Shown here piece by piece: positions 8,038 through 16,941 of a DNA stretch of 64,000 nucleotides; positions within the stretch are counted from its first letter, which is position 1; the number at the start of each line of letters is the position of its first letter. The translations under genes were made by a program, and so were the position numbers. The notes beneath the pieces are model-generated. The model was given only the letters and a program-made list of their open reading frames with translations, ran no database searches and was not told where the DNA came from. Origin of the DNA: Neiella marina (GTDB taxonomy: Bacteria > Pseudomonadota > Gammaproteobacteria > Enterobacterales > Neiellaceae); the NCBI RefSeq assembly GCF_002165625.1, contig NZ_NGNS01000003.1, positions 186,001 to 250,000 on the forward strand, written 5' to 3'.

Positions 8038-8330
8038 GGGGTATCAGTTCCCACTCTCAAGTTAAGCTCCCTCATGGACGGCCTTAAAGGCTGATGGTAA
8101 CCGCACTAACAAAGCCCTGCAAAGTGATTTGATAGTTGCTATCGACAACGCCCCCGAATCAAACCCTTGGTTGCGCAATCTCCATGGCTTAAACGCTCAT
8201 TCATCGAGCGTTGTGAAAATCACTAACTCACTAGTTATTTTAACCAACTCACCTTTTGAAACATCTCCAAAAAATATTACCAACAAAAATAAATCACATT
8301 AAAAACAACACCTTAAAAAATTAAACCAAG

Positions 8331-8347
8331 TTGGCATGCACCTTGAA
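8331..8347 (+). promoter_or_regulatory. Sigma-54-like promoter ahead of two small genes
   Basis: TTGGCATGCACCTTGAA fits the -24/-12 pattern TGGCAC-N5-TTGC with the GG doublet and its spacing kept and the -12 GC changed to GA. A start about 12 bases later would leave a leader of roughly 90 bases before the ATG at 8447. The rest of the 409-base gap between yciV and that gene is AT-rich and shows no other gene. A hairpin AACGCTC...GAGCGTT at about 8190-8213 has no U-tract. The enhancer site and the activator are unknown. Confidence 0.4.
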
Positions 8348-8446
8348 ATACAGTTTTTGTAACGCAGTGAAGCACAGCGGTGTCACTGGAAACTAACACT
8401 AACCCACACCCCTGCAGCAGACAGGAACGGGTACTGGAGAGATATC

Positions 8447-8668
8447 ATGAAACGCATTCAAATCGCACTTATTTCTGGACTTACTTTGGCTTCAACTGCT
8501 TTCGTACCAGCGGCCTCAGCCAACGACCTTAGTGACACCGTTGCCGAAGTAGCGGTAGAAGTTGCCGAGCAGGTTGCCGCAGATATTAAAGAAAGCTCTG
8601 TTCGTCAATTGGAACAAGTTTGGGCCGGCTTGCAAGGCATGGTCGAAACCGACGAAGCAGGCGAGTAA
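8447..8668 (+). CDS. Small predicted secreted protein (73 aa), unknown function
   Basis: I do not recognise this protein. The N-terminus is a clear signal peptide: MKR, a hydrophobic stretch LALISG-like to about residue 20, and PAASA before a likely cut at residue 25. The mature part of about 48 residues is acidic and has an alternating VAEVAVEVAEQVAADI pattern that suggests an amphipathic helix. It would act in the periplasm or at the membrane. A GGAGAGA site lies six bases before the ATG, supporting translation. A 37-residue membrane protein follows five bases later and a terminator closes the unit, so this looks like a two-gene micro-operon, possibly under sigma-54 control. Confidence 0.65.
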   Translation: MKRIQIALISGLTLASTAFVPAASANDLSDTVAEVAVEVAEQVAADIKESSVRQLEQVWAGLQGMVETDEAGE

Positions 8669-8673
8669 CCATT

Positions 8674-8787
8674 ATGTTGTCACCAGTCGAATTGCTGATG
8701 TGGTGGAGCCTCCCCCTAGCAGGTTGGCTGGTGACATGGCTTGGTGTACAACTGTTGATTCGAGTCACCACTAGCTTTAACGAATAA
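8674..8787 (+). CDS. Very small single-span membrane protein (37 aa), unknown function
   Basis: The frame from the ATG at 8674 to the TAA at 8785 encodes 37 residues beginning MLSPVELLMWWSLPLAGWLV. Residues about 6-30 are hydrophobic and Trp-rich and form one membrane span; the tail is short and polar. It begins five bases after the stop of the secreted 73-aa gene, and a strong terminator begins 28 bases after its own stop, which supports a real bicistronic transcript. There is no strong ribosome site of its own, so translation may be coupled. Function unknown; it could anchor or work with the upstream protein. Confidence 0.45.
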   Translation: MLSPVELLMWWSLPLAGWLVTWLGVQLLIRVTTSFNE

Positions 8788-8815
8788 GCCAAGCCGACTT
8801 CTAAGACGCCGCGCC

Positions 8816-8847
8816 AAGATGCCAGCCTTCAAGCTGGCATCTTTGTT
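8816..8847 (+). terminator. Intrinsic terminator of the small-gene unit
   Basis: The stem GATGCCAGC / GCTGGCATC (8818-8826 and 8833-8841) has a six-base loop and is followed by TTTGTTTTTT. It ends the two-gene unit at 8447-8787 and separates it from the trp promoter. Confidence 0.8.
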
Positions 8848-8885
8848 TTTTCCCCTATCTGCCAATTAATATGGGCCTCAGACCA

Positions 8886-8922
8886 GTCAACTCTTGACAA
8901 GAGTTGACCAATCACGTACCAA
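8886..8922 (+). promoter_or_regulatory. Candidate trp promoter with an overlapping 23-bp perfect palindrome
   Basis: TTGACA at 8894-8899, a 17-bp spacer and TACCAA at 8917-8922 form a plausible promoter about 33 bases before the leader peptide. The -35 box lies inside a palindrome at 8886-8908 whose two 11-base arms (GTCAACTCTTG and CAAGAGTTGAC) match perfectly around one central A. This is a natural operator position. The palindrome lacks the CTAG core of the E. coli TrpR operator, so I cannot say that TrpR binds it. Confidence 0.45.
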
Positions 8923-8954
8923 TAACACCCATCAAAAAGATTCAGGCGTTAGCA

Positions 8955-9029
8955 ATGACTTTTGCAGCAAACACTCAAGTAACCAAATGGTGGTGGCACG
9001 TCCCTTGCGGGTTGTGCGTAGAGTTTTGA
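8955..9029 (+). CDS. trpL: trp operon leader peptide with three consecutive Trp codons
   Basis: The 24-residue frame starts MTFAANTQVTKWWWH and ends in a TGA at 9027. The run TGG TGG TGG occupies 8988-8996. It stands directly between the promoter and a terminator hairpin ahead of trpE, which is the classic arrangement for transcription attenuation: ribosomes stall at the Trp codons when charged tRNA-Trp is scarce and the antiterminator forms. GCGGGTT at 9007-9013 can pair with AGCCCGC at 9054-9060 to block the terminator. The ribosome site is weak. The short length and Trp run make the call secure despite that. Confidence 0.9.
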   Translation: MTFAANTQVTKWWWHVPCGLCVEF

Positions 9030-9051
9030 TTGTCTGAAATAAACGAATCGC

Positions 9052-9083
9052 AAAGCCCGCTCCAGCCAGAGCGGGCTTTTTTG
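9052..9083 (+). terminator. trp attenuator (leader terminator)
   Basis: A ten-base-pair stem AAGCCCGCTC / GAGCGGGCTT (9053-9062 and 9069-9078) with loop CAGCCA is followed by a run of T. Its left arm can instead pair with 9007-9013 in the leader, giving mutually exclusive terminator and antiterminator. It lies 23 bases after the leader peptide stop and about 110 bases before trpE. Confidence 0.9.
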
Positions 9084-9192
9084 TACCTTGACTCTGCTGG
9101 TTATCGCGCAGTAACCAATGATAAGGAATTGCAGAGATGAAACGGTTTAACACATTGAAATTGTCCCAGCGGCAATTGGCTCAGGGGGCATT

Positions 9193-10815
9193 ATGACAAC
9201 CCTCCAATCGTTGGCCATTGGCCAAGCTCATGTAGTCACTCGTTCACTGAGCTATCAAGCCGACCCTTTGGCTTTGTACTCGCGAATTTGCGGCCATCGC
9301 CAACACAACAACAGCATGTTGCTGGAGTCAGCAGAAATTGACTCCAAGCAGCACACCCAGAGCTTGATGCTGATCGACGCTGCATTGCGGTTAGAGTGTA
9401 ATGAGCGAACAGTTAGTATAACCGCGCTGACCGATAATGGCCGCAGTCTGCTGCCCTTCTTAACCGACAAATTAACGCAGCTGGCAATGACATCACGCTC
9501 TGGCGATGTCGTTGAGGCAGAATTCCAATTACCAGAGTTTGGCCTCGACGAAGAATCTCGACTGAAAGCGGCTTCGCCATTTGATGCACTGCGGACCATT
9601 GTCAATCAAATAACCACCGACTCTGATGAGCCAAATGCCATTTTTCTCGGTGGCGTCTTTGCTTATGATTTGATTGCCAGCGTCGAGCAACTGCCACAAG
9701 TGCCGCAGGGCGTGAATGATTGCGCTGACTTTGTGTTTTATCTGGCCGAAACCTTGCTGCATTTGGATCATGTCAATCAGCATTGTCATCTGGTCGCTAC
9801 CGTATTTGGTGGCGAACATGCAGCTAAGGTTGCCGCTCAGCTTGACCCGCGCATTGAAGCCATTGCCAAGTTAACCGACGATTCATCATTGCAATCGTTC
9901 ACCTCAACCAGCATTGCGCCAAGCAACTCCGATGTTGCCGAAAGCATGGATGATGCAACCTTCCGCGACCATGTGAAGCAACTCAAGCACAATATCTTTG
10001 TCGGTGACATTTTCCAGGTGGTGCCGTCACGCACCTTCAGCCTTGCTTGTCCCGACAGTTTGCTCGCCTACAAAGCGCTGCGTCAAAGCAATCCCAGCCC
10101 ATACATGTTCTACATGCAAGATCAGGATTTCACGCTGTTTGGCGCATCGCCTGAGTGTGCGGTGAAATTCTGCGCCGACAGTCGTGACGTTGAGGTATAT
10201 CCAATTGCAGGTACCAGGCGTCGCGGCTTTAATGATGATGGTTCCATTAACCCTGATTTAGATGGCCGCATCGAGTTGGAGTTACGGCTCGACAAAAAAG
10301 AGTTATCCGAGCATTTGATGCTGGTTGATTTAGCGCGTAATGATGTCGCTCGAATATCCGAACCCGGTACTCGCCATATCGCTAACTTGCTCAAGGTCGA
10401 TCGCTACTCGCATGTGATGCACCTTGTGTCCCGCGTAGTGGGTAAATTGCGCCACGATCTGGATGCGCTCTATGCCTATCAAGCCTGTATGAATATGGGC
10501 ACCCTGACCGGCGCCCCGAAAATCCGTGCATCGGAATTGATTCGTTCTGTCGAGCAACAACGCCGCGGCAGTTATGGCGGCGCCGTGGGTTACGTCAATG
10601 GCACCGGCGCAATGGATACTTGTATCGTAATTCGCTCAGCGTTCGTCAAGGACCAAGTCGCTCACGTTCAGGCCGGCGCTGGCGTTGTTTACGACTCCGA
10701 TCCCCAGTCAGAAGCGGATGAGACTCGCAACAAAGCACAAGCGGTGATCAATGCCGTGCGTTTTGCCAACCAGCAACTGGCCGAACAACAATCGACGCAA
10801 GGAGAAAGCCAATGA
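9193..10815 (+). CDS. trpE: Anthranilate synthase component I
   Basis: TrpE (540 residues) makes anthranilate from chorismate, using ammonia delivered by TrpG. The feedback site LLESAEI is visible near residue 43, where tryptophan binds. The catalytic chorismate-binding domain covers about residues 245-520, with [55 protein letters not shown] and [12 protein letters not shown] all present. Length is close to that of enteric TrpE (about 520). The gene follows the leader and attenuator. The next gene starts within its last four bases, so subunits I and II are translationally coupled. Confidence 0.97.
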   Translation: MTTLQSLAIGQAHVVTRSLSYQADPLALYSRICGHRQHNNSMLLESAEIDSKQHTQSLMLIDAALRLECNERTVSITALTDNGRSLLPFLTDKLTQLAMTSRSGDVVEAEFQLPEFGLDEESRLKAASPFDALRTIVNQITTDSDEPNAIFLGGVFAYDLIASVEQLPQVPQGVNDCADFVFYLAETLLHLDHVNQHCHLVATVFGGEHAAKVAAQLDPRIEAIAKLTDDSSLQSFTSTSIAPSNSDVAESMDDATFRDHVKQLKHNIFVGDIFQVVPSRTFSLACPDSLLAYKALRQSNPSPYMFYMQDQDFTLFGASPECAVKFCADSRDVEVYPIAGTRRRGFNDDGSINPDLDGRIELELRLDKKELSEHLMLVDLARNDVARISEPGTRHIANLLKVDRYSHVMHLVSRVVGKLRHDLDALYAYQACMNMGTLTGAPKIRASELIRSVEQQRRGSYGGAVGYVNGTGAMDTCIVIRSAFVKDQVAHVQAGAGVVYDSDPQSEADETRNKAQAVINAVRFANQQLAEQQSTQGESQ

Positions 10816-11438
10816 GTAAAGCGCATATATTCTTGTTAGATAACTTTGATTCATTCACCTATAACTTGGTCGATCAGTTTCGCTCCGAAGGCTATCCGGT
10901 GACGATTTACCGCAATAACTTGCAAGCAAGCCAAGTCATGGCGGCAATCGAAGCTTGCCAAGACAACCCAGTGTTGGTGTTATCGCCGGGCCCGGGAGCT
11001 CCCCATGAAGCGGGCTGCATGATCGATCTGATCACTCTGGCGCGTGGTGTCGTTCCTATCATTGGCATTTGTCTCGGTCACCAAGCGTTGATTGAACAAT
11101 ATGGTGGTGAGGTCGGCTCCGCTGGCGACATTCTGCATGGCAAATCATCCGCCATTGATCACTGCGGGGAACATATGTTTAGCGGATTATCACAACCATT
11201 GCCAGTTGCTCGTTATCACTCATTGATGGGCACCAAAGTGACCGGCGGCTTACAGGTGGTGGCAAGTTATCAAGGTATTCCGATGGCAGTAATGAATGGC
11301 CCCGAACGAGTGCTGGGAATGCAGTTCCATCCTGAATCGGTATTAACCACAGATGGCGCCAAACTTCTCAATCAAAGTTTGGCTTGGGCACTAGCTGCGC
11401 CGGCAACTGCTGCCGAGAACAATTCAGCTTCAGCATAA
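10812..11438 (+). CDS. trpG: Anthranilate synthase component II, glutamine amidotransferase
   Basis: TrpG (208 residues) is a class I glutamine amidotransferase that supplies ammonia to TrpE. The oxyanion-hole segment LSPGPGAP lies near residue 58, the nucleophile cysteine is in GICLGHQ near residue 83, and the His-Glu pair is in QFHPESVLT near residue 176. It is separate from TrpD, unlike the fused TrpGD of enteric bacteria. The ATG overlaps the trpE stop by four bases, and trpD begins ten bases after its stop. Confidence 0.96.
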   Translation: MSKAHIFLLDNFDSFTYNLVDQFRSEGYPVTIYRNNLQASQVMAAIEACQDNPVLVLSPGPGAPHEAGCMIDLITLARGVVPIIGICLGHQALIEQYGGEVGSAGDILHGKSSAIDHCGEHMFSGLSQPLPVARYHSLMGTKVTGGLQVVASYQGIPMAVMNGPERVLGMQFHPESVLTTDGAKLLNQSLAWALAAPATAAENNSASA

Positions 11439-11448
11439 GGACATCTCA

Positions 11449-12477
11449 ATGAACTCAAATTTTTTGCCAGAGTGCTTCGAGCTTCTTTGTGACGGTAACA
11501 ACCTCACAACCGAGCAAACCAGCGCGATTTTCAGTGCCATCGTCAGTGGTGAAGTTGAACCGGCGATGATGGCCGGTTTGTTAACAGCGTTGAAGATTAA
11601 GGGCGAAACTGCCGATGAAATCGCTGGCGCGGCGCAAGCGCTGCGAGCTGCGGCTCGCTCGTTTCCTCGTCCCGAAGGACAGGTGGTTGATATTGTCGGC
11701 ACTGGCGGCGACGGGTTGAACACCATTAATATCTCCACTACCAGCGTATTAGTCGCGGCGGCGGCAGGGCTCACTGTTTGTAAACACGGTAATCGCAGCG
11801 TATCGAGCAAATCTGGCTCTGCCGATTTACTACGGACACTAGGCGTCAATATTCAAATGCCGCCTGAAGTGGCGGCTAAAGCCCTAGATAAAAGCGGCGC
11901 CTGCTTTATTTTTGCGCCTGAGTATCATGCTGGCATTCGCCATGCCATGCCGGTTCGTGGCGCCCTCAAGTCGCGCACCATTTTCAATGTCCTAGGCCCC
12001 TTGATTAACCCTGCGCAACCGGACGTAATGCTCCTTGGTGTCTATTCGCCAGATTTGGTGCTACCGATCGCCCAAGCGCTCGTTAAACTCGGCGTCACTC
12101 GTGCCATGGTGGTTCACGGTTCAGGTCTCGATGAAATTGCCGTTCATGGTCCGACCCAAGTTGCGGAAATCAATCACGGCGAGATTGAACAGAAGGTCAT
12201 AACGCCAGCTGATTTTGATTTGGAAGAGTTTCCTGTTGAAGAATTAGTCGGTGGTACTCCCGAAGAGAATGCCGAAATAGCCAAAGAGATTCTGGCCGGA
12301 CAAGGTGAGCCAGCACATAACGCTGCAATCATTGCCAATGTTGCAGCCGTACTTTATTTGAGCGGTAAAGAGCCAACATTGCAGCGCGGCGCGGCAAAAG
12401 CCAAGCGTGTGCTGAGCTCAGGTCAAGGGTTAACGACCCTGGCCAGCCTTGCCAGTGCTAGCCAAGTGGATATTTAA
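11449..12477 (+). CDS. trpD: Anthranilate phosphoribosyltransferase
   Basis: TrpD (342 residues) transfers the phosphoribosyl group of PRPP to anthranilate, the second step of tryptophan synthesis. The family signature GTGGDGLNTINIST lies near residue 83, followed by KHGNRSVSSKSGSADLL, which binds PRPP and anthranilate. FAPEYHAGIRHAMPVR and the NVLGPLINPA segment are also typical. An AAGGAC site lies before the ATG. It is a stand-alone enzyme of normal length, ten bases after trpG and two bases before trpCF. Confidence 0.97.
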   Translation: MNSNFLPECFELLCDGNNLTTEQTSAIFSAIVSGEVEPAMMAGLLTALKIKGETADEIAGAAQALRAAARSFPRPEGQVVDIVGTGGDGLNTINISTTSVLVAAAAGLTVCKHGNRSVSSKSGSADLLRTLGVNIQMPPEVAAKALDKSGACFIFAPEYHAGIRHAMPVRGALKSRTIFNVLGPLINPAQPDVMLLGVYSPDLVLPIAQALVKLGVTRAMVVHGSGLDEIAVHGPTQVAEINHGEIEQKVITPADFDLEEFPVEELVGGTPEENAEIAKEILAGQGEPAHNAAIIANVAAVLYLSGKEPTLQRGAAKAKRVLSSGQGLTTLASLASASQVDI

Positions 12478-12479
12478 GC

Positions 12480-13856
12480 ATGCTGAATGACACAATTTTA
12501 GGCAAAATTGTTGCCGACAAGCGCGACACCCTAGTGACACTCAAACAGCAGCGGCCACTCGACTCTTTTATTGCTGATGTGACCGACAGTGATCGTGATT
12601 TTTATCAGGCCCTGCGAGCAGTCAGCCCGGCATTCATTCTGGAATGTAAAAAGGCATCACCATCAAAAGGGCTGATCCGCGAGCCATTTGATCTTGATGA
12701 AATCGCCCAAGCCTATTTGCCATGGGCGTCGGCGATTTCATGTTTAACCGATAGCAAGTACTTTCAAGGTTGCATGGCCTATTTAAAACAGGTTCGCGAC
12801 CAAGTGACTCAACCGGTGATCTTGAAAGACTTTATTATCGATCCCTATCAGATCTATCTCGGTCGTCTACACGGCGCTGATGCCACCTTACTTATGCTGT
12901 CGGTCCTCACTGATGATGAGTATCAACCGCTGGCCGATTTAGCGCACCAACTCGGCATGGGCGTATTGACTGAAGTGTCAACTCAAGATGAACTCGACAG
13001 AGCGATTGCCTTGGGCGCTAAAGTTATTGGTATCAACAACCGCGATCTTCGCGATTTGAGTATTGATTTGAATCGAACCTTTGAGCTGGGTGAGCAAATC
13101 CCTGACGATCGCATCATTGTTTCGGAAAGTGGCATATACAGCCACCAACAAGTTCGCTGGTTACATCAAACCGCAGATGCTTTCTTAGTTGGCAGCTCGT
13201 TGATGGCCCAAGATGATCTCAACCGTGCAGTGTCCAACTTGATTCTAGGCGAACACAAAGTCTGCGGCCTGACACGGCCTGAGGATGCGGCGGCAGCCTA
13301 TTCGGCTGGGGCCAAGTATGGCGGCCTCATTTTCGCAGCGAAATCACCACGCTGTGTCAACAGCCAGCAAGCTCGCGCGGTGATGTCAGCAGCGCCACTT
13401 GATTATGTCGGTGTGTTTGTTGATGAAGCAGCAGAACAAGTTGCAGCTATTGCTAATCAACTCAAATTAGCGGCAGTGCAACTCCATGGCAACGAAGACG
13501 GCGAATACATTGATCAGTTGCGCTCGTTGCTAGATCAAGGCACGGCAATCTGGAAAGCCCATGGTGTCAGCGATACCGTTCCTGACTTTGAACGATGGCC
13601 GGCTGATCGTCACTTACTTGATAGTCGTATCGGCAACCAAAGCGGCGGAACAGGTCAAACCTTTGACTGGCAGCTTTTGGCAGATGTTGATTTAACCAAC
13701 ATCATGATTGCAGGCGGCTTAAACCTTACCAATGTTGAGCAAGCAGCAGCATTAAACTGTGCCGGTTTAGACTTTAATTCAGGCGTGGAGAGCGCCCCCG
13801 GCATGAAAGATCACGACAAGATCGCAGGCGTATTTAGTGCCCTGCGACATTACTAA
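12480..13856 (+). CDS. trpCF: Bifunctional indole-3-glycerol phosphate synthase / phosphoribosylanthranilate isomerase
   Basis: This 458-residue protein fuses two beta/alpha barrels. Residues about 1-252 form TrpC, with [42 protein letters not shown] and VSESGIYSH. Residues about 256-458 form TrpF, starting at [11 protein letters not shown], with YVGVFVDE and ending at [14 protein letters not shown]. Together they turn phosphoribosylanthranilate into indole-3-glycerol phosphate. The fusion is usual for enteric and related gammaproteobacteria. The gene starts two bases after trpD and is followed by trpB after eleven bases. Confidence 0.97.
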   Translation: MLNDTILGKIVADKRDTLVTLKQQRPLDSFIADVTDSDRDFYQALRAVSPAFILECKKASPSKGLIREPFDLDEIAQAYLPWASAISCLTDSKYFQGCMAYLKQVRDQVTQPVILKDFIIDPYQIYLGRLHGADATLLMLSVLTDDEYQPLADLAHQLGMGVLTEVSTQDELDRAIALGAKVIGINNRDLRDLSIDLNRTFELGEQIPDDRIIVSESGIYSHQQVRWLHQTADAFLVGSSLMAQDDLNRAVSNLILGEHKVCGLTRPEDAAAAYSAGAKYGGLIFAAKSPRCVNSQQARAVMSAAPLDYVGVFVDEAAEQVAAIANQLKLAAVQLHGNEDGEYIDQLRSLLDQGTAIWKAHGVSDTVPDFERWPADRHLLDSRIGNQSGGTGQTFDWQLLADVDLTNIMIAGGLNLTNVEQAAALNCAGLDFNSGVESAPGMKDHDKIAGVFSALRHY

Positions 13857-13867
13857 GGATTGCATCA

Positions 13868-15064
13868 ATGACAACCTTACTTGACCCATTTTTTGGTCCC
13901 TATGGCGGCATGTATGTGCCACAAATCCTAATGCCTGCGCTAAAGCAACTTGAAAAAGCGTTTGTCGATGCCCAAAACGATGCTGAATTTCAGGCTGAAT
14001 TTACCGCATTGCTGAAGGAATATGCGGGCCGCCCAACGGCACTTACCCGCTGCCGTAACCTCACCAAAGGTACTAAAACCAAACTGTACTTAAAGCGCGA
14101 AGATTTGCTCCACGGTGGTGCCCATAAAACCAATCAAGTCCTTGGCCAAGTGTTGCTAGCCAAGCGTATGGGTAAAAATGAAATCATTGCCGAAACAGGT
14201 GCCGGCCAACATGGTGTTGCCACCGCCCTCGCCTGTGCATTGATGGATATGAAATGCAAAGTTTACATGGGCGCCAAAGACGTTGAACGACAAAGCCCAA
14301 ACGTTTTTCGCATGAAGCTGATGGGCGCAGAAGTGATCCCGGTCCACTCGGGCTCATCGACCCTCAAAGACGCTTGTAACGAGGCCTTGCGCGACTGGTC
14401 TGCGAGCTATGAGAAGGCTCACTACCTATTGGGTACTGCTGCTGGCCCGCACCCATTTCCAACCATTGTGCGTGAATTTCAACGCATGATTGGTGAAGAA
14501 ACCAAAGCTCAAATCCAACAGGTCGAAGGCCGTTTACCAGACGCTGTCATCGCCTGCGTTGGCGGCGGCTCTAATGCCATCGGCATGTTCGCTGATTTTA
14601 TCGAAGAACAAGACGTACGCTTGATTGGTGTTGAACCTGCCGGTCACGGCATTGATTCGGGCGAGCATGGTGCGCCATTGAAACACGCCCCAGAAGGTAT
14701 TTTCTTTGGTATGCGTGCGCCACTGATGCAAGACGAGCATGGTCAGGTCCAAGAGTCTTATTCGGTCTCTGCTGGTCTTGATTTCCCATCGGTTGGCCCG
14801 CAGCATGCCTACCTCAATTCTATCGGCCGCGCGGAGTACGATTCGGTTACCGATGACGAAGCACTTGACGCATTCCAAGAGCTGGCAAGACATGAAGGCA
14901 TTATTCCAGCGCTCGAATCATCTCATGCTTTGGCTCTGGCATTGCGGATGGCACGCAATGAACCGGAGAAAGAGCAATTGCTGGTGGTCAACCTATCTGG
15001 ACGTGGTGACAAAGACATCTTCACCGTTCATGAAATTCTAAAAGACAAAGGAGTGATGTCATGA
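13868..15064 (+). CDS. trpB: Tryptophan synthase beta chain
   Basis: TrpB (398 residues) is the PLP enzyme that joins indole and serine. The lysine that holds PLP is in [12 protein letters not shown] near residue 88. GAGQHGVA follows near residue 115, and the phosphate-binding loop [10 protein letters not shown] lies near residue 233. The C-terminus has [12 protein letters not shown]. An AAGGAT site precedes the ATG by seven bases. The last four bases overlap the start of trpA, which couples production of the two subunits of the alpha2-beta2 complex. Confidence 0.97.
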   Translation: MTTLLDPFFGPYGGMYVPQILMPALKQLEKAFVDAQNDAEFQAEFTALLKEYAGRPTALTRCRNLTKGTKTKLYLKREDLLHGGAHKTNQVLGQVLLAKRMGKNEIIAETGAGQHGVATALACALMDMKCKVYMGAKDVERQSPNVFRMKLMGAEVIPVHSGSSTLKDACNEALRDWSASYEKAHYLLGTAAGPHPFPTIVREFQRMIGEETKAQIQQVEGRLPDAVIACVGGGSNAIGMFADFIEEQDVRLIGVEPAGHGIDSGEHGAPLKHAPEGIFFGMRAPLMQDEHGQVQESYSVSAGLDFPSVGPQHAYLNSIGRAEYDSVTDDEALDAFQELARHEGIIPALESSHALALALRMARNEPEKEQLLVVNLSGRGDKDIFTVHEILKDKGVMS

Positions 15065-15870
15065 GCAGTCGTTACGACGTAATGTTTGACGCCTTAGCGG
15101 CGAAGCAGCAAGGCGCATTTGTTCCCTTTGTGACTATTGGCGATCCAACCCCTGAGCTCAGCCTTGAAGTCATTCGCACTATGGTGAACGCTGGTGCTGA
15201 TGCGTTGGAGCTGGGTATCCCGTTCTCTGATCCGTTGGCAGACGGACCGACGATTCAAGGTGCCACCATCCGCGCGTTGGACTCAGGCACCACGCCAGTC
15301 ACGTGCTTTGATATCATCGGCCAAATCCGTGCCGAATTTCCTGACTTGCCGATTGGCTTGCTGATGTATGCCAACTTGATATTCGCCAAAGGCATTGAGC
15401 AGTTCTACGCCGAATGCGCGAAAGCGGGTGTCGACTCAGTGTTGGTGGCCGATGTACCAATTGAAATGAGCGAACCATTTGCCGCCGCGGCACAAGCCAA
15501 TGGCATCGATGCCATCTTTATCGCGCCGCCAAATGCTGATGATGCTAGTTTGGAACAACTCGGCAAACTGGGTAGCGGTTATACCTATCTACTCAGCCGC
15601 GCTGGCGTCACCGGGGCGGAAACAGAGGCCGGTATGCCGGTTAGCGAATTGTTGGCCCGCTTGAGCCAGTTTAATGCGCCAAAACCACTGCTGGGCTTTG
15701 GTATATCCCGCCCGGAGCAAGTTCACGAAGCAATTAGCTCCGGCGCAGCTGGCGCTATTGCAGGCTCGGCGGTGGTCAAAGTAATTGAACAAAACGTCGA
15801 CAATCCAGCGCAATTGTTAGCTCAAATGGGTAGCTACATCAGCGAGATGAAAGCGGCCACTCAGCTTTAG
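15061..15870 (+). CDS. trpA: Tryptophan synthase alpha chain
   Basis: TrpA (269 residues) cleaves indole-3-glycerol phosphate to indole, which is channelled to TrpB. The catalytic glutamate lies in [16 protein letters not shown] near residue 49, with the catalytic aspartate in the same motif. The phosphate-binding part [10 protein letters not shown] and [10 protein letters not shown] near residues 215-240 is present. It is the last gene of the operon, overlaps trpB by four bases and is followed 25 bases later by a terminator. Confidence 0.97.
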   Translation: MSSRYDVMFDALAAKQQGAFVPFVTIGDPTPELSLEVIRTMVNAGADALELGIPFSDPLADGPTIQGATIRALDSGTTPVTCFDIIGQIRAEFPDLPIGLLMYANLIFAKGIEQFYAECAKAGVDSVLVADVPIEMSEPFAAAAQANGIDAIFIAPPNADDASLEQLGKLGSGYTYLLSRAGVTGAETEAGMPVSELLARLSQFNAPKPLLGFGISRPEQVHEAISSGAAGAIAGSAVVKVIEQNVDNPAQLLAQMGSYISEMKAATQL

Positions 15871-15894
15871 ACACCTGTTCTAATCACAATAAAT

Positions 15895-15922
15895 AGCCTC
15901 CGACCTCTGGAGGCTTTTTTTT
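15895..15922 (+). terminator. Terminator of the trp operon
   Basis: The stem AGCCTCC / GGAGGCT (15895-15901 and 15909-15915) with a seven-base loop is followed by eight T residues, 25 bases after trpA. Confidence 0.88.
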
Positions 15923-15966
15923 CGACTAATCTCAAGGTTACGTCAACACCACCAATTAGTTACGCC

Positions 15967-16941
15967 ATGCCAAGCTCAACGATTTCTGCTTTTATTGCGG
16001 TCTTAGCCCTGCTGTCAAGCGAGGAGAAAACGCCCGATTGTGTCGGCTTAGTAACAGCCAGTGGGGGTAGTCAATTTTGGCAGGAAATAACCGCAGGAGC
16101 GCGTGACGCCGCGACAGAATTGGAGTTAACGCTGGAAATACGTAGCTCGTCTTATGAGAGCAACATCGAACAGCAGCGGCAAGCATTGAAAGAGCTTGAG
16201 TCGCTTGGTTGCATTGCTATGGTCGTGGCACCAAATACCCCAAAGCGAGCACAAGATGTCGCTAAGCTGAAGCAAAAAGGCATTGAGACCATATTCATCG
16301 ACCGCGACTTTGCTGCAGAACGCGCAACGGCCATTTTGACTGACAATTACGCCACCGGAGAACGGGCTGCGATCGCAATGGCTGATGAACTACCAAAAGG
16401 TGCGCAGATTGGCATGATTCGGCTACACCAATCGATTGATTCGACATCAGAGCGCGAACAAGGTTTTATCGATGCGGCGAAGATGGTTGGACTGACGGTC
16501 GTGTTCGATGAGTACATTGAAACCGGCCAAGATGCATCGTCGCAGCAGATGGCAGAGTTGCTCGCTCGTCATCCACAGCTAGCCGGACTGTTTACCCCGA
16601 ATGAATCCACCACCACCACCGCAGTGCTCGCTCGTCAGTCGTTACAGCGCCAACACCCAATGATTCACATCGGCGTCGACGCCAACAAAGTGTTGCTCAG
16701 TTCGCTGGCTCAAAACCAACTACACAGTTTGTTCTTGCAGCGCCCTTATCTCATTGGCTACCAAGGGGTAATGGCAGCCGCCAAGATTGCCGATGGCCAT
16801 CAGCTGCCCGATGTGATCTTAACTGAGTCGACCTATATTACGGCGGTGGATTTAGAGCAACCGGAGATCCAAGCTCTGCTGCAAGAAAGTGACAACAGAG
16901 CTCGGCAAAGTGATGATGCGACGTTGCCGCCTAGCGATTGA
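15967..16941 (+). CDS. Orphan periplasmic sugar-binding protein (RbsB/LacI-type, substrate unknown)
   Basis: This 324-residue protein matches the type 1 periplasmic-binding fold seen in ribose- and galactose-type binding proteins: CVGLVTASGGSQFWQEITAGARDAATEL at the start, then VVAPNTPKRAQDVAKLKQKG, IFIDRDF and GLFTPNEST. The N-terminus has a short hydrophobic stretch that could be a weak signal peptide. No permease or ATPase gene is next to it, so it may be a sensor partner or belong to a transporter elsewhere. The ATG has no clear ribosome site. Its end overlaps the convergent SMP-30 gene by 11 bases. Confidence 0.68.
   Translation: MPSSTISAFIAVLALLSSEEKTPDCVGLVTASGGSQFWQEITAGARDAATELELTLEIRSSSYESNIEQQRQALKELESLGCIAMVVAPNTPKRAQDVAKLKQKGIETIFIDRDFAAERATAILTDNYATGERAAIAMADELPKGAQIGMIRLHQSIDSTSEREQGFIDAAKMVGLTVVFDEYIETGQDASSQQMAELLARHPQLAGLFTPNESTTTTAVLARQSLQRQHPMIHIGVDANKVLLSSLAQNQLHSLFLQRPYLIGYQGVMAAAKIADGHQLPDVILTESTYITAVDLEQPEIQALLQESDNRARQSDDATLPPSD

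Noticed and set aside
8886-8922. E. coli-type TrpR operator
   Set aside because: A palindrome is present, but the CTAG core of the known operator is not; kept only as an unassigned operator.
11430-11849. 139-codon frame opposite trpD
   Set aside because: Antisense shadow of a certain gene; its low-complexity Ser/Ala/Pro sequence is typical of such shadows.
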